A DNA stretch of 64,000 bases from Gammaproteobacteria bacterium (lineage in GTDB: Bacteria; Pseudomonadota; Gammaproteobacteria; SZUA-140). The position numbers were made by a program, and so were the translations under genes. Position 1 is the stretch's first letter. Each line of letters begins with the position of its first letter. The notes beneath the pieces are model-generated. The model saw only the letters and a list, made by a program, of their open reading frames with translations. It made no database searches and was not told the origin of the DNA. This document shows positions 53,064-62,429 of this stretch, piece by piece. The stretch lies in assembly GCA_015491865.1 (NCBI GenBank), contig WFVD01000031.1, positions 27,684 through 91,683 of the forward strand. Reading direction: 5' to 3'.

Positions 53064-53498
53064 ATGGCCTTAAAGGATACCACAGTGGAAAATTCAGATC
53101 TGAAAAAGGCAGGGCTAAAGGTGACATTGCCGCGTGTCAAAATCCTCGATATCCTCGAAAAAAACCATAAACGCCATCTGACGGCGGAAGATGTCTATAA
53201 GGCGTTGATCGAGTCGGGTGAAGATGTCGGGCTGGCGACAGTCTACCGTGTGCTGACACAGTTTGAGGCGGCGGGGCTGGTCACGCGCCACCACTTTGAA
53301 GAGGGTCACTCAGTATTCGAGCTTGATGCGGGTGAACATCATGATCACATCGTCTGTGTTGAATGTGGAAAGGTGGATGAGTTTATTGACGACACAATTG
53401 AGAAGCGCCAGGAGGAGATTGCGTTGAAGGCGGGGTATGCGATTACCGACCATTCACTTTATATTTATGGCGTGTGTGGCAACTGCCAGACGAGCTGA
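53064..53498 (+). CDS. fur: Ferric uptake regulator Fur
   Basis: 144 aa; 'LKKAGLKVTLPRVKILDIL', 'HLTAEDVYKALIESGEDVGLATVYRVLTQFEAAGLV', 'HHDHIVCVECGKVDEF'. Confidence 0.95.
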   Translation: MALKDTTVENSDLKKAGLKVTLPRVKILDILEKNHKRHLTAEDVYKALIESGEDVGLATVYRVLTQFEAAGLVTRHHFEEGHSVFELDAGEHHDHIVCVECGKVDEFIDDTIEKRQEEIALKAGYAITDHSLYIYGVCGNCQTS

Positions 53499-53515
53499 TA
53501 CAGCGATAGCTGAAA

Positions 53516-53998
53516 ATGGGTAAAAAATACGAAGGCAAAGGTGAGCTGCATCAAGGCTCTGCGCGTACCTCACCATATCCAGTCAGTCGCCTCGGAGCTG
53601 CGGTAGATCTGGTTGATATTGCACGTGAGATTTCAACGGCCGACAGCCATATCAACACTCGCGTCTCATCTCAGCTTGAATTAATCGCCGACCAGATTCA
53701 CCACCTGCAACGTGAGGCACGTAAGGTGCTGGAGACGGCGCAGCGTGATCAGGCGCTTCACCGTGCGCAGTGCCATTTCAAGCGCATGCCCGGCAAGCTC
53801 TATCACCTTTATCAACGCAGTGACGGCTCCTCTTATTTCTCAATGGTCGGGCCGGATGAGTGGGGCGGAAATCCACCTCATGCATTTAGTGGCAGTTACC
53901 GACTGGAAAATGATATGTCGTGGACACCGGCGGCGGAGATGAATCGCCCCGGTGAGCGTTGTGAGCTGCTGCAACAGCTGTTAGATAGTGAGCTCTAG
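53516..53998 (+). CDS. DUF2452 domain-containing protein
   Basis: 160 aa; 'SPYPVSRLGAAVDLVDIAREISTAD…YHLYQRSDGSSYFSMVGPDEWG'. Confidence 0.8.
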   Translation: MGKKYEGKGELHQGSARTSPYPVSRLGAAVDLVDIAREISTADSHINTRVSSQLELIADQIHHLQREARKVLETAQRDQALHRAQCHFKRMPGKLYHLYQRSDGSSYFSMVGPDEWGGNPPHAFSGSYRLENDMSWTPAAEMNRPGERCELLQQLLDSEL

Positions 53999-54003
53999 CC
54001 GGA

Positions 54004-54801
54004 CTAGATAAAGACAAAAAATAGCAATATTCCTAGCAGTATGCGGTAGACCACAAACGGCACCATGCCGATCCTGTCGAGCAGTTTCAGAAAAAAGTGG
54101 ATACAGGCATAGGCGCTCAGCCCTGAAATAATCGCCCCAGTGAAGAGCGCCTGCCAGTCAACGGCAGTCTGCGCTTCTACCAGGTCCAGCGTTACCAGTG
54201 CCCCTGATAACACAATCACCGGTATCGACAGCAGAAATGAAAAGCGTGCTGCGGCAGAGCGGGTTAGTCCCAGCATCAGTCCTGCTGTAATCGTGATGCC
54301 AGAGCGCGAGGTACCAGGGATCAATGCGATGGCCTGCGCGCAGCCGATAATGATGATATCGCGCCAGCTGAGTGTGTGTTCGTCACGTTCACGTCTGCCC
54401 CCTCTGTCGGCCCATAACAGCAACAGGCCAAAGAGGATTGTGGTGGTGGCGATTACCAGCTCTGAGCGGAGTGATGTTTCGATAACGCCTTTGAATAACA
54501 GTCCGCAAAGGCCGACAGGGATTGTGCCGATCAATACGCCCCATGCGAGGCGGCTCTCCGCTGTCTGCTGGCGTGTGGTGATAGAGCGTACCCAGTCGCG
54601 GCTCATCACCTTTAGCTCTTCTCTAAAATAGATCACCACGGCGGAGAGGGTGCCGAGATGTACCGCAACGTCAAATGCGAGCCCCTGATCGACCCAGCCA
54701 AACAGTTTGGGCACCAGTATCAGGTGGGCAGAGCTTGAGATCGGCAGGAACTCGGTGAGTCCCTGAACAATTGCCAGTATCAGTTGCTGGAGAAAATCCA
54801 T
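54004..54801 (-). CDS. uppP: Undecaprenyl-diphosphatase UppP/BacA
   Basis: 265 aa; 'LAIVQGLTEFLPISSSAHLILVPKLFGW', 'ALIPGTSRSGITITAGLMLGLTRSAAARFSFLLSIPVI'. Confidence 0.96.
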   Translation of the reverse strand: MDFLQQLILAIVQGLTEFLPISSSAHLILVPKLFGWVDQGLAFDVAVHLGTLSAVVIYFREELKVMSRDWVRSITTRQQTAESRLAWGVLIGTIPVGLCGLLFKGVIETSLRSELVIATTTILFGLLLLWADRGGRRERDEHTLSWRDIIIIGCAQAIALIPGTSRSGITITAGLMLGLTRSAAARFSFLLSIPVIVLSGALVTLDLVEAQTAVDWQALFTGAIISGLSAYACIHFFLKLLDRIGMVPFVVYRILLGILLFFVFI

Positions 54802-54825
54802 CTCGGGCCTGTTTATTATTCTGCG

Positions 54826-55596
54826 TTATACGTTGTCGTTTTGGTGCGTAATGGCCAGATGACCGCTCTCTTTAAACTGCTCGACGTACATGATGGTTGC
54901 ACCAGCCACTGCGGCAGGCATTGCAAAAAAATTGATCACCGGAATAAGCGTACAAAAGAGTGATGCACCACCGAAGCCAAAGGCGATGAAACGTTTCTCC
55001 TTGACCACCTCTTTTGAATCCTTAAATAACAGGCCGTGATTAGCAAGCGGATAGTCACTGTACTCCAGAGCCAGCATCCATGCGCCAAAGATTGCCCAGA
55101 TTAGCGGGGCGAAAACATTGATTCCGGGTATGAAAAAGAGTGCTGTGAGTGGCATGGCACGCACAACGAAATAGCCAAATTTGTTCGCCTCGCTGATGAG
55201 GGCAGGAGCGACCCCTTTGGCAACATCAGCCCAGCTTGTTTCGGGCAGGGTGCTGTGGGGATCAAGCTGTCGTTCTACTGCTTCCGAGAGCACACCGTTA
55301 AATGGGGCAGCTACCAGCAGTGCAATGTGTAAACTAAATGTGAAGCCGACCAGTAGGAAGGCGATTAGAAAGAGTGGCCACAGTAACCAGTCGAGCCACT
55401 GTAACCATTCAGGCAGGTTCCCCATCACATAATCCAGCAGGATGTCGAACTGGTAGATTCCGAGCCAGATAAGCAGGCTGAAGATGGTCAGGTTGATGAT
55501 CAATGGCGCAATGACAAACCCCCTGACTCCCGGCTTAAACAGCATGAAATAGCCGCGGAGAAGGTATGAAGCGCCAATGAAGGGGTGGGTGATCAT
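54826..55596 (-). CDS. cysZ: CysZ-like sulfate transporter
   Basis: 256 aa; 'GASYLLRGYFMLFKPGVRGFVIAPLIIN', 'MLALEYSDYPLANHGL'. Confidence 0.88.
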   Translation of the reverse strand: MITHPFIGASYLLRGYFMLFKPGVRGFVIAPLIINLTIFSLLIWLGIYQFDILLDYVMGNLPEWLQWLDWLLWPLFLIAFLLVGFTFSLHIALLVAAPFNGVLSEAVERQLDPHSTLPETSWADVAKGVAPALISEANKFGYFVVRAMPLTALFFIPGINVFAPLIWAIFGAWMLALEYSDYPLANHGLLFKDSKEVVKEKRFIAFGFGGASLFCTLIPVINFFAMPAAVAGATIMYVEQFKESGHLAITHQNDNV

Positions 55597-55880
55597 CTAA
55601 TCGTAAGTCCTGTTAAATGGAGTCGTGAGCCTGCTGGCCGTAAAGTGTGCTGGGTTGCTGATTTTATTGGGTTTTCACCTTGAAATCAAAATTAACGCTT
55701 TAGTTATGTATTCTGACTGCCGTTATGAATTCAGAGGGAGTTAATGATGTCTGTATTTGTAGGAAATTGCCTGCTAACATAGTCGGAGTTGTCGTAGTGG
55801 TGTTGAAATGTTGGCAAAGCGCAGGCTGAGCTGCATTGCTGGATGTCACCTGTTTTTCATTTAAAAGGACTTAAATGTAG

Positions 55881-56297
55881 TTGAGCATTGACGCCCATTT
55901 AAACCTTGAGATGAGAGAGATGGCTCAACCAGCGCCGGTATTAATAGTTGATGATTCTGATTCTGCTCGCCTCGTAATGGCCGCTATTTTGCGCAAGGCC
56001 GGCTACCAGGTGGAAGAGGCCAGCAGCGGTGTCGAGGCGCTGAAGATGGCCGTTGCACAGAACTACGGTGTCGTGATTACCGATCTTCACATGCCGGATA
56101 TGGATGGTGATAGTCTGGTGAACTGTTTACGAAAGATGTCTGATTATCAATTTACCCCGATTTTATTTGCCTCTGCTGAACCGGCGGATGAGATCAGGCA
56201 TATTGGTGGTGAAGTGAGAGCCACCGGCTGGATTTCAAAGCCGATCAAACCCGATAAGCTACTCTCTAGTCTGCGTCGCCTGTTATACCCTGATTAA
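55881..56297 (+). CDS. Single-domain response regulator (CheY-like)
   Basis: 'VLIVDDSDSARLVMAAILRKAGYQVEEASSGVEAL', 'VITDLHMPDMDGDSLV', 'GWISKPIKPDKL'. Start uncertain (ATG at 55920 also possible). Confidence 0.9.
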   Translation: MSIDAHLNLEMREMAQPAPVLIVDDSDSARLVMAAILRKAGYQVEEASSGVEALKMAVAQNYGVVITDLHMPDMDGDSLVNCLRKMSDYQFTPILFASAEPADEIRHIGGEVRATGWISKPIKPDKLLSSLRRLLYPD

Positions 56298-56313
56298 CCT
56301 GAAACCCTTGAGC

Positions 56314-56850
56314 TTACGGCGCCATCTTCCGCTGCAGGTCGGCGCGTTGCTCAAGTAATTTCTGAACCTGTTTCGCCTGCTCTATCGTTGATTTTCCGTG
56401 GGTTAAAGGGAGCAATATGTTCGGGGTGACATTTTCGACGGCAGTCATCGTGGCAACTTTCTCTTCTGCTTGTTCAGGCTGTTCTCTGGTGGGGGGCGGG
56501 GTGAAATTGTTTTGATCCGGGTTGATAAAAATAACCTGGCTACTGGTGCCTCGCTGCGAGCTGTCAACGCTCGAAAAATGCCATACACCCTCTTCATCTT
56601 TCCACTTGTGCACTTTTACCTTACCTCCCGTGGGTGAGTTGCCAGTGGCCGTAGATGAGAAGGTTTCGCTGTTCGAAGTGATGCCGGAAACGGCAGATTT
56701 AATGTTGTCAGGTATCGGTGGTGTGCTGAGATCAGGCATTTTTAAATCATTTAACGCCATCAGTGGCGTACCATTTTTATCCTTGAGAAAAAACGGTGCG
56801 GCTACTGCTAAAACGACCAGTGCCATTAGTAATTTTAGAAATATTTTCAT
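56314..56850 (-). CDS. DUF4124-like exported protein
   Basis: 178 aa; N-terminal TM; 'VKVHKWKDEEGVWHFSSV'. Confidence 0.75.
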   Translation of the reverse strand: MKIFLKLLMALVVLAVAAPFFLKDKNGTPLMALNDLKMPDLSTPPIPDNIKSAVSGITSNSETFSSTATGNSPTGGKVKVHKWKDEEGVWHFSSVDSSQRGTSSQVIFINPDQNNFTPPPTREQPEQAEEKVATMTAVENVTPNILLPLTHGKSTIEQAKQVQKLLEQRADLQRKMAP

Positions 56851-57077
56851 GATCTCCTCACCGTTATTTCATCGCATAAGCTTTATCGTCAACTCTGGCT
56901 GAATAGAGAGGGTAAATTGACGCCAGCCGGCAACTGTTGCTCAATAATCCACCTATTGTTGGCCTGTTATGATCTATTATTGACGCTATCAGTTGATGGG
57001 GGTTTGACTAACTTGCTGTTCTTATAGTGAATATCAACCATGGCATATTTTGTGCAATAACTTTGATGAAAGCAGAG

Positions 57078-57151
57078 AAAAGCGTCCCCCTCGCTTTTTT
57101 GGCTTTCACTCTCCCTCGATATTTAGGTGCCACATCGGCACCTTTTTTTTT
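57078..57151 (+). ncRNA. 3' part of a candidate small RNA: C-rich-loop hairpin followed by a strong terminator
   Basis: AAAAGCG-TCCCCCT-CGCTTTT hairpin (57078-57098), then CTCTCCCTC, then the GGTGCC/GGCACC-T9 terminator. No convincing CDS upstream on this strand. Confidence 0.4.
57125..57151 (+). terminator. Rho-independent terminator with no associated CDS
   Basis: AGGTGCC-acatc-GGCACCTTTTTTTTT: 6-7 bp stem, 5-nt loop, T9 tract. Confidence 0.85.
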
Positions 57152-57414
57152 GTGTTGTAATCGCCGCTTGGTTACTCACATCGCTTTACATAAAGAGAGA
57201 CTCAGTGAGAGTGAGGTAATCGTTAAATACCGGCGGAAGCTGCAATAAATAGCGGTGATATTCATGAATATTGGCAAGGTGCCGCTGAGCTTTTGATGTC
57301 TCAATCAAGTGGGTTGCGTCTCTATGCAAACTAAGTTAACCTTAAGGTGTATATGAGATGCAATTACTAGGTTTTTTATCTCAGTGCAACTTTAATCGAC
57401 CCAGAAGGAGCTAA

Positions 57415-57786
57415 ATGATGAGTCAAAGTGTTTATGACAGGATTGGTGGTGAGGCGGCAGTGAATGCAGCGGTTGACCTCTTTTACCGCAAGGTACTGGC
57501 GGATGATCGTATCAACGGCTTTTTTGCAGATACTGACATGGATAAACAGGCTGCGAAGCAGAAGGCTTTCTTGACGATGGCACTGGGAGGCCCCAATAAT
57601 TATACGGGTGAGGATATGCGGAAAGGGCACGCACACCTGGTTGAACGTGGCTTAAATGATTCACATTTTGATGCGGTAATGGAAAACCTGGGGGCTACAT
57701 TAAAGGAGCTGGGCGTGCCAGATGACCTCATTGGTGAAGCGGCTGCGATCGCCGAAAGTACACGCAATGACGTATTAGGCAAGTAA
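57415..57786 (+). CDS. Group I truncated haemoglobin
   Basis: 'SVYDRIGGEAAVNAAVDLFYRKVLADDRINGFFADTDMDKQAAKQKAFLTMALGGPNNYTGEDMRKGHAHLV'. ATG at 57418 may be the start. Confidence 0.95.
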   Translation: MMSQSVYDRIGGEAAVNAAVDLFYRKVLADDRINGFFADTDMDKQAAKQKAFLTMALGGPNNYTGEDMRKGHAHLVERGLNDSHFDAVMENLGATLKELGVPDDLIGEAAAIAESTRNDVLGK

Positions 57787-57812
57787 CTCGTTCATCTATA
57801 AGGTAAGAGATT

Positions 57813-58796
57813 ATGTCAAAAGTCGTCTATCAGGGCCGCTCTTATGAGCGGCAGGACGATGAAACGGTGCTGCGCTGTCTGCTAAGAAATGAGATTCATG
57901 TGCCGTATTCATGTGAGAGTGGGGCCTGTCAATCCTGCGTTATGCAGGTGACCAGTGGTGAAATTCCCCCGAATTCCCAGGAGGATCTCAAAGAGACTCA
58001 AAAATCACTCGGTTATTTCAAGCCCTGCGTCTGTAAGCCAGAGGGTGACCTGGAGATTATTGCGCTGGATGATGCGCACAAACAGAAACACCGGGTGACC
58101 GTGGTTGAAAAGTGTTTTCTAAATGGTGAGATATTACGGCTGCGACTGGCGTGTGATGAACCGCTGGAGTATCGAGCCGGGCAGTTTATCAATCTATTTA
58201 ACGGCGACCTGATTCGCAGCTATTCACTGGCCTCTCTGCCTGGCAGTGACGAGATGCTTGAACTGCATATTAAGCGCGTACCCACTGGAGCAATGAGTAA
58301 CTGGTTGTGCGACGATGTGCAGGTGGGTGATCAGCTATCGATCGCCGGTCCGATGGGCGAATGTTTCTATCACGAAGTGGATGGTGAAGAGGGGTTACTT
58401 GCAGTCGGCACTGGTTCTGGCCTCGCCCCGTTGTGGGGGGTGGTGCGTGACGCACTCGCCCAGGGGTTTGAGAAGCCGATCATCCTCTGCCACGGCGCAA
58501 TGAGTGCTGAAAATCTCTACTACGTAGATGAGTTGCGCCGACTTGAAAAAGCGCACCCTAATTTTAGTTATTTTCCATGTCTCTCCGATGTGGATGTAGC
58601 TGAGCTGCCCGCAGGTATGTTTTCAGGATACCCAAATGATGTGGCGTTTGCGCAGCAGCCGACAGTGGTAAAGTGGCAGATCTTTCTCTGTGGTCACCCC
58701 GAGATGGTTGACCAGACAAAGCGCAAGGCGTTTCTGCTGGGAGCCTCACTCACTGATATTCATGCGGATCCGTTTGTGCTGGCATCTTCCGCGTAA
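57813..58796 (+). CDS. 2Fe-2S ferredoxin-domain FAD/NAD(P)H oxidoreductase
   Basis: 327 aa; 'CESGACQSCVMQVTSGEI…KPCVCKPEGDLEI' plant-type 2Fe-2S; 'RSYSLASLPG', 'GTGSGLAPLWGVVRDAL', C-terminal 'FLCGHPEMV'. Confidence 0.93.
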   Translation: MSKVVYQGRSYERQDDETVLRCLLRNEIHVPYSCESGACQSCVMQVTSGEIPPNSQEDLKETQKSLGYFKPCVCKPEGDLEIIALDDAHKQKHRVTVVEKCFLNGEILRLRLACDEPLEYRAGQFINLFNGDLIRSYSLASLPGSDEMLELHIKRVPTGAMSNWLCDDVQVGDQLSIAGPMGECFYHEVDGEEGLLAVGTGSGLAPLWGVVRDALAQGFEKPIILCHGAMSAENLYYVDELRRLEKAHPNFSYFPCLSDVDVAELPAGMFSGYPNDVAFAQQPTVVKWQIFLCGHPEMVDQTKRKAFLLGASLTDIHADPFVLASSA

Positions 58797-58881
58797 ATTA
58801 TTAGTTTATCTGAAATTATTTCGTTTGCCCCTTGCTGAGGGCGGGGTGCTCTGGTAGTATTCACCTCGTCGTAAATACAGG

Positions 58882-58958
<77 letters not shown>

Positions 58959-59192
58959 ACACTATCTATCTACGGCAATTCCCGTTTTTTTCATTACCAT
59001 CACTGGCCGGTAGTGGTTGAAGCCGTTCAGGAATACCAGATTTCATCATATATTTTTTCCCACTGCCATATACAGGATTGCCGCAAGGTTTCCGGATACA
59101 TCTATCTGCAGGTTTCCCTCACGCGTTTTTGGGGGTGATGCTATTCCTGAAGTGCAATAAGAAAACTACGGGTTAGTCAGTGAAATCAACTG

Positions 59193-60134
59193 TTACCTGT
59201 TTTCGCTACTACCACCCTGGTGGTCATGGTCGTGATGGGTATGTGTCGGGTTGAGGTCATCATGTGCGTGGACATGAAAATGAACCTCGCCATCGGCTCC
59301 ATGTACGTGGCGGTGGGCATGTAGGAAATTACCGATGATAAAACGGTGGTCTTCATCCAGGTCGTCCTGGTTTTTCAGGATGTTATTTAGCAGTTCATGT
59401 GTCATCAGTGCCAATGGCAGTTCGAGGTTGTTCTCCTCCAGTAGCTGGCGGTTATGGAGGATTCTGGAGGCGGCATCGTCCGCAACGATCTTGCCATCGG
59501 TAAGCAGAATGCAGCGATCGCACACCTCCAGTGCAATGTCGAGATCATGCGTGCAGAGCAGGATGGTTTTGTCTGACGACTTGAGCCAGTTAATCAACTT
59601 GCGACGATTAAGTGGGTCCATATTGGTCGATGGTTCATCGAAGACCAGGATCTCGGGGCGATACGACAGCACTGTGGCAAGCGCGAGGCGTTTACGCTCG
59701 CCAAACGAGAGGTGATATGATGAGCGTTCATCAAAACCTTCCAGCCCTACCAGTGCAAGTGATTCCTGAACACGCTGATCGACTTCATCGCGCGGAAGGC
59801 CGAGGTTAAGGGGGCCAAAAGCGACATCATCATAGACGGTTGGGCAGAAGAGCTGGTCATCCGGGTCCTGAAACACGATGCCGATCTTGCGCCGAATTTC
59901 GATTAGCGAAGCTTTCTCCACCCGCGTGCCGTTGATATGGACCTGGCCATTGGTCGGAAGCTCGACACCGTTTAGCAGGCTCATGAAGGTCGATTTACCT
60001 GCGCCATTAGGACCGATCAGTGCTACCTTTTCGCCCGCCCTGATGGTGCAGGTGATGCTCTTCAGAACAGCATGGCCATCGGGGTAGGTGAAAAATAGCT
60101 GGCTTGTTTCGATTGCTGGCGTGTTTTTAGACAC
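59193..60134 (-). CDS. nikO: Energy-coupling Ni/Co ABC transporter ATPase (NikO/CbiO) with His-rich C-terminus
   Basis: 313 aa; '[30 protein letters not shown]', 'LSFGERKRLALATVLSYRPEILVFDEPSTNMDP'; tail 'HAHRHVHGADGEVHFHVHAHDDLNPTHTHHDHDHQGG'. Confidence 0.9.
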   Translation of the reverse strand: MSKNTPAIETSQLFFTYPDGHAVLKSITCTIRAGEKVALIGPNGAGKSTFMSLLNGVELPTNGQVHINGTRVEKASLIEIRRKIGIVFQDPDDQLFCPTVYDDVAFGPLNLGLPRDEVDQRVQESLALVGLEGFDERSSYHLSFGERKRLALATVLSYRPEILVFDEPSTNMDPLNRRKLINWLKSSDKTILLCTHDLDIALEVCDRCILLTDGKIVADDAASRILHNRQLLEENNLELPLALMTHELLNNILKNQDDLDEDHRFIIGNFLHAHRHVHGADGEVHFHVHAHDDLNPTHTHHDHDHQGGSSENR

Positions 60135-60155
60135 GAGGCCTCCTGAAGGTAACGG

Positions 60156-60944
60156 TTAAAACCAGCCCTGTTTGGCAGGTAAAAATAACCCTGAAAAATC
60201 GAGTGAGAGCATAATGATTGCAGTGGTGAGCACAAGCGCAGACTTGATAAAGTCCTGTCGCTCAGATTTAAACCTTACCATGCTATGAAGCTCGCCCTGA
60301 TACCCCTTGGAAAGCATCGCTTTATAGACACGCTCTGAGCGTTCGAAGCTGCGCACTAGCAGCGTACCGACGAAGTTTCCCATCACCTGCATGGTGTTCA
60401 GGTCGCTCTTCATCACAAAGCCACGGGCGCGCATTGCAACCTGCATGCGGCGCATCTCGTCGATAAAGACAAAGGTGTAGCGGTAAGTGAACAGTAACAT
60501 CTGCACCAGAATTTTAGGGCACTTGAGGTGTTGCAGTGCGATCATCGAGACATCAAAACGTGAGGTACCAAACATGGAAAAGGTAGTGAGGATGATTGCC
60601 ACAGCCTTGATGAAGATAAGCGTCGCGAGCTGAAGTCCTTCCCATGCAAACGGTAGCCCGATGACGTAAAAGGCAGCTTCGCCTGGGTAGCTGAGCGGCA
60701 TGATGATAAAAAATGGTAGCAGAAAAAAGATCACCCATTTGACGCTGCTGGCAACAAAGTCATAGGGCAGGTTACTTAAGCGCAAAATCGAGATCGCCAG
60801 GGCGAGCGCGATGCAGGCGATTGGCAGCGTCTTGAGAAGTGCAACACTAAAGACAAAGATGCCAAGGGTGAAGAGCTTGATGCGCGGGTCCCAGCGCTGC
60901 AGGGGAGAGGCCCGTTTGGCAAAGCGGTCAATATCAAGTGGCAT
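60156..60944 (-). CDS. nikQ: Energy-coupling transporter transmembrane protein (NikQ/CbiQ)
   Basis: 262 aa; 'WDPRIKLFTLGIFVFSVALL', 'RFDVSMIALQHLKCPKILVQMLLFTYRYTFVFIDEMRRMQVAMRARGF'. Confidence 0.9.
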   Translation of the reverse strand: MPLDIDRFAKRASPLQRWDPRIKLFTLGIFVFSVALLKTLPIACIALALAISILRLSNLPYDFVASSVKWVIFFLLPFFIIMPLSYPGEAAFYVIGLPFAWEGLQLATLIFIKAVAIILTTFSMFGTSRFDVSMIALQHLKCPKILVQMLLFTYRYTFVFIDEMRRMQVAMRARGFVMKSDLNTMQVMGNFVGTLLVRSFERSERVYKAMLSKGYQGELHSMVRFKSERQDFIKSALVLTTAIIMLSLDFSGLFLPAKQGWF

Positions 60945-60980
60945 AAGGGTCGATTCCGTTGTTGCTCCGTGGGGTTGTGC

Positions 60981-61649
60981 TCACCTGGGGGGCTTCTCAT
61001 TACGACTATCTGTTGTTGGCTCCACTGCTGGAGCGGCGGACGTTGGTAGCTGTCCTGCCAGCGCATCGGGTTTGACTTTTGCAAGAAAGGCGGCGCATGC
61101 GCCGACGATCAGTGCCTCAATGATGATCACTGGAATATGGGCGATCAGTGTGTAACCGGCAGTGGCGATAAACTCTTCACCAGTCGTAACAAGTGCGAGC
61201 GCCAGGACAATGCCGGAGAAGAAAATTGCGCTTGCCCCGGCAAGGCCACCAAAGAGCATCTCTTTTTTCTTGATGTTAAAGCGGTGGCGTAGCTGCCATA
61301 CCCCATAGGCGACCAGTCCACCACCACCCAGCATCATGGTGTTAACGCCGATCACCGTGACACCGCCGTGACCAAAGAGAATGGTCTGTAAAATAATGCC
61401 GAGCATAATGGCGGGAAAAGCGCGCATGCCAAGCACCACGCCGACAAGCCCCCCCAGAATGAGATGAACGCTGCTAGGGCCGATCGGTACATGAATCAAT
61501 GAGGCGACAAAAAAGACCGAGGTAATCACCGACACCTTGGGGATGTCGTCAAGATCCAGCTGGCGCAGGGTGTAGGCCGCGAGCGCAACAGTGCCGATAA
61601 AACCGGCAGTGAGGACTGGCGCTGATAGGATCCCGTCAGAGATATGCAT
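60981..61649 (-). CDS. nikM: Ni/Co transporter substrate-specificity subunit (NikM/CbiM)
   Basis: 222 aa; 'MHISDGILSAPVL', 'HVPIGPSSVHLILGGLVGVVLG', 'QTILFGHGGVTVIGVNTMMLGGGGLVAYGVW'. Confidence 0.92.
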   Translation of the reverse strand: MHISDGILSAPVLTAGFIGTVALAAYTLRQLDLDDIPKVSVITSVFFVASLIHVPIGPSSVHLILGGLVGVVLGMRAFPAIMLGIILQTILFGHGGVTVIGVNTMMLGGGGLVAYGVWQLRHRFNIKKKEMLFGGLAGASAIFFSGIVLALALVTTGEEFIATAGYTLIAHIPVIIIEALIVGACAAFLAKVKPDALAGQLPTSAAPAVEPTTDSRNEKPPR

Positions 61650-61676
61650 ATGATCTGGGTCTCAGGTGATTAATGG

Positions 61677-61703
61677 GTGTTACAAAAGGTATCGACGTAT
61701 TAC
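61677..61703. promoter_or_regulatory. Candidate NikR operator upstream of nikM
   Basis: GTGTTAC-N13-GTATTAC; left half-site is a perfect GTGTTAC, 28 bp upstream of the nikM start. Confidence 0.45.
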
Positions 61704-61754
61704 AGGTAAGATTGAATCTTCGCACGATCTGGCGTGCATGGTGGCGGGTGAACA

Positions 61755-62411
61755 CTACTGCTTGCGCGCTTTAAAGTACATGGCGATGCCGAAAAGGCCA
61801 AAGATAAAGCCGATGCCACCAATAATATCAGCGAGCGACTTCTCCGCACGCAAGGCAGATAGCTCTCGCATCAGTGGTTTAATCGCCTTGCCGACGGCGC
61901 GTTCAACTTCACTCCGAAGCTGGCTGTTATCGCTAGCAGGGGTGGTGGCTATTGGTGGGGTACTCGTCTCTGTTGCGCCACTCTCTGCAGCGCTCTCAAT
62001 AGCAGAAGCGGCTGTGTTAATCATGGCTTCACTGTTCTCATCACTCAACTCCTCTTTGCGTACCACAAACGCTGCCTGGTGTCCCATTCCGGCATTAATG
62101 GTGATGCGCAGGTCACTCTGTTTTGGAATGGCAAAGGTGAACTGGCCATCCACATCGGTGGTGCCACGCAGTAGCTCGTTACCGTTACCATCGAACACCG
62201 TCACCTCGCCATTCTTGGCCTTTTTTCCATCAGTGAAATAGCCCTCGGCAAAGATCTCATTCCCTTCGGCATAGGCAAATATGTTGAGTTTATGGGCAAA
62301 GGCGGCTGGCGAAGAGAGCAGCAACAGGGCTGTTATCGCGACGACGAACCTCCCTTTCGGGAATCGGCATTCAGGAATAATCTCTTTATTTTTAATATGA
62401 TATGATTTCAT
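61755..62411 (-). CDS. nikL: NikL-like nickel transport accessory protein
   Basis: Signal peptide then 'AHKLNIFAYAEGNEIFAEGYFTDGKKAKNGEVTVFDGNGNELLRGTTDVDGQFTF', C-terminal TM. Start taken at 62411 (MKSYH); the ORF track extends to 62438. Confidence 0.82.
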   Translation of the reverse strand: MKSYHIKNKEIIPECRFPKGRFVVAITALLLLSSPAAFAHKLNIFAYAEGNEIFAEGYFTDGKKAKNGEVTVFDGNGNELLRGTTDVDGQFTFAIPKQSDLRITINAGMGHQAAFVVRKEELSDENSEAMINTAASAIESAAESGATETSTPPIATTPASDNSQLRSEVERAVGKAIKPLMRELSALRAEKSLADIIGGIGFIFGLFGIAMYFKARKQ

Positions 62412-62429
62412 CAGCCACGCTCCATTGTC

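Noticed and set aside
57027-57248. 73-aa + strand ORF upstream of trHb
   Set aside because: Runs straight through the strong terminator at 57125-57151; composition not protein-like.
57293-57308. TTGAT-GTCTCA-ATCAA considered as an FNR/ANR site
   Set aside because: Spacer is 6 nt instead of the 4 nt expected for TTGAT-N4-ATCAA.
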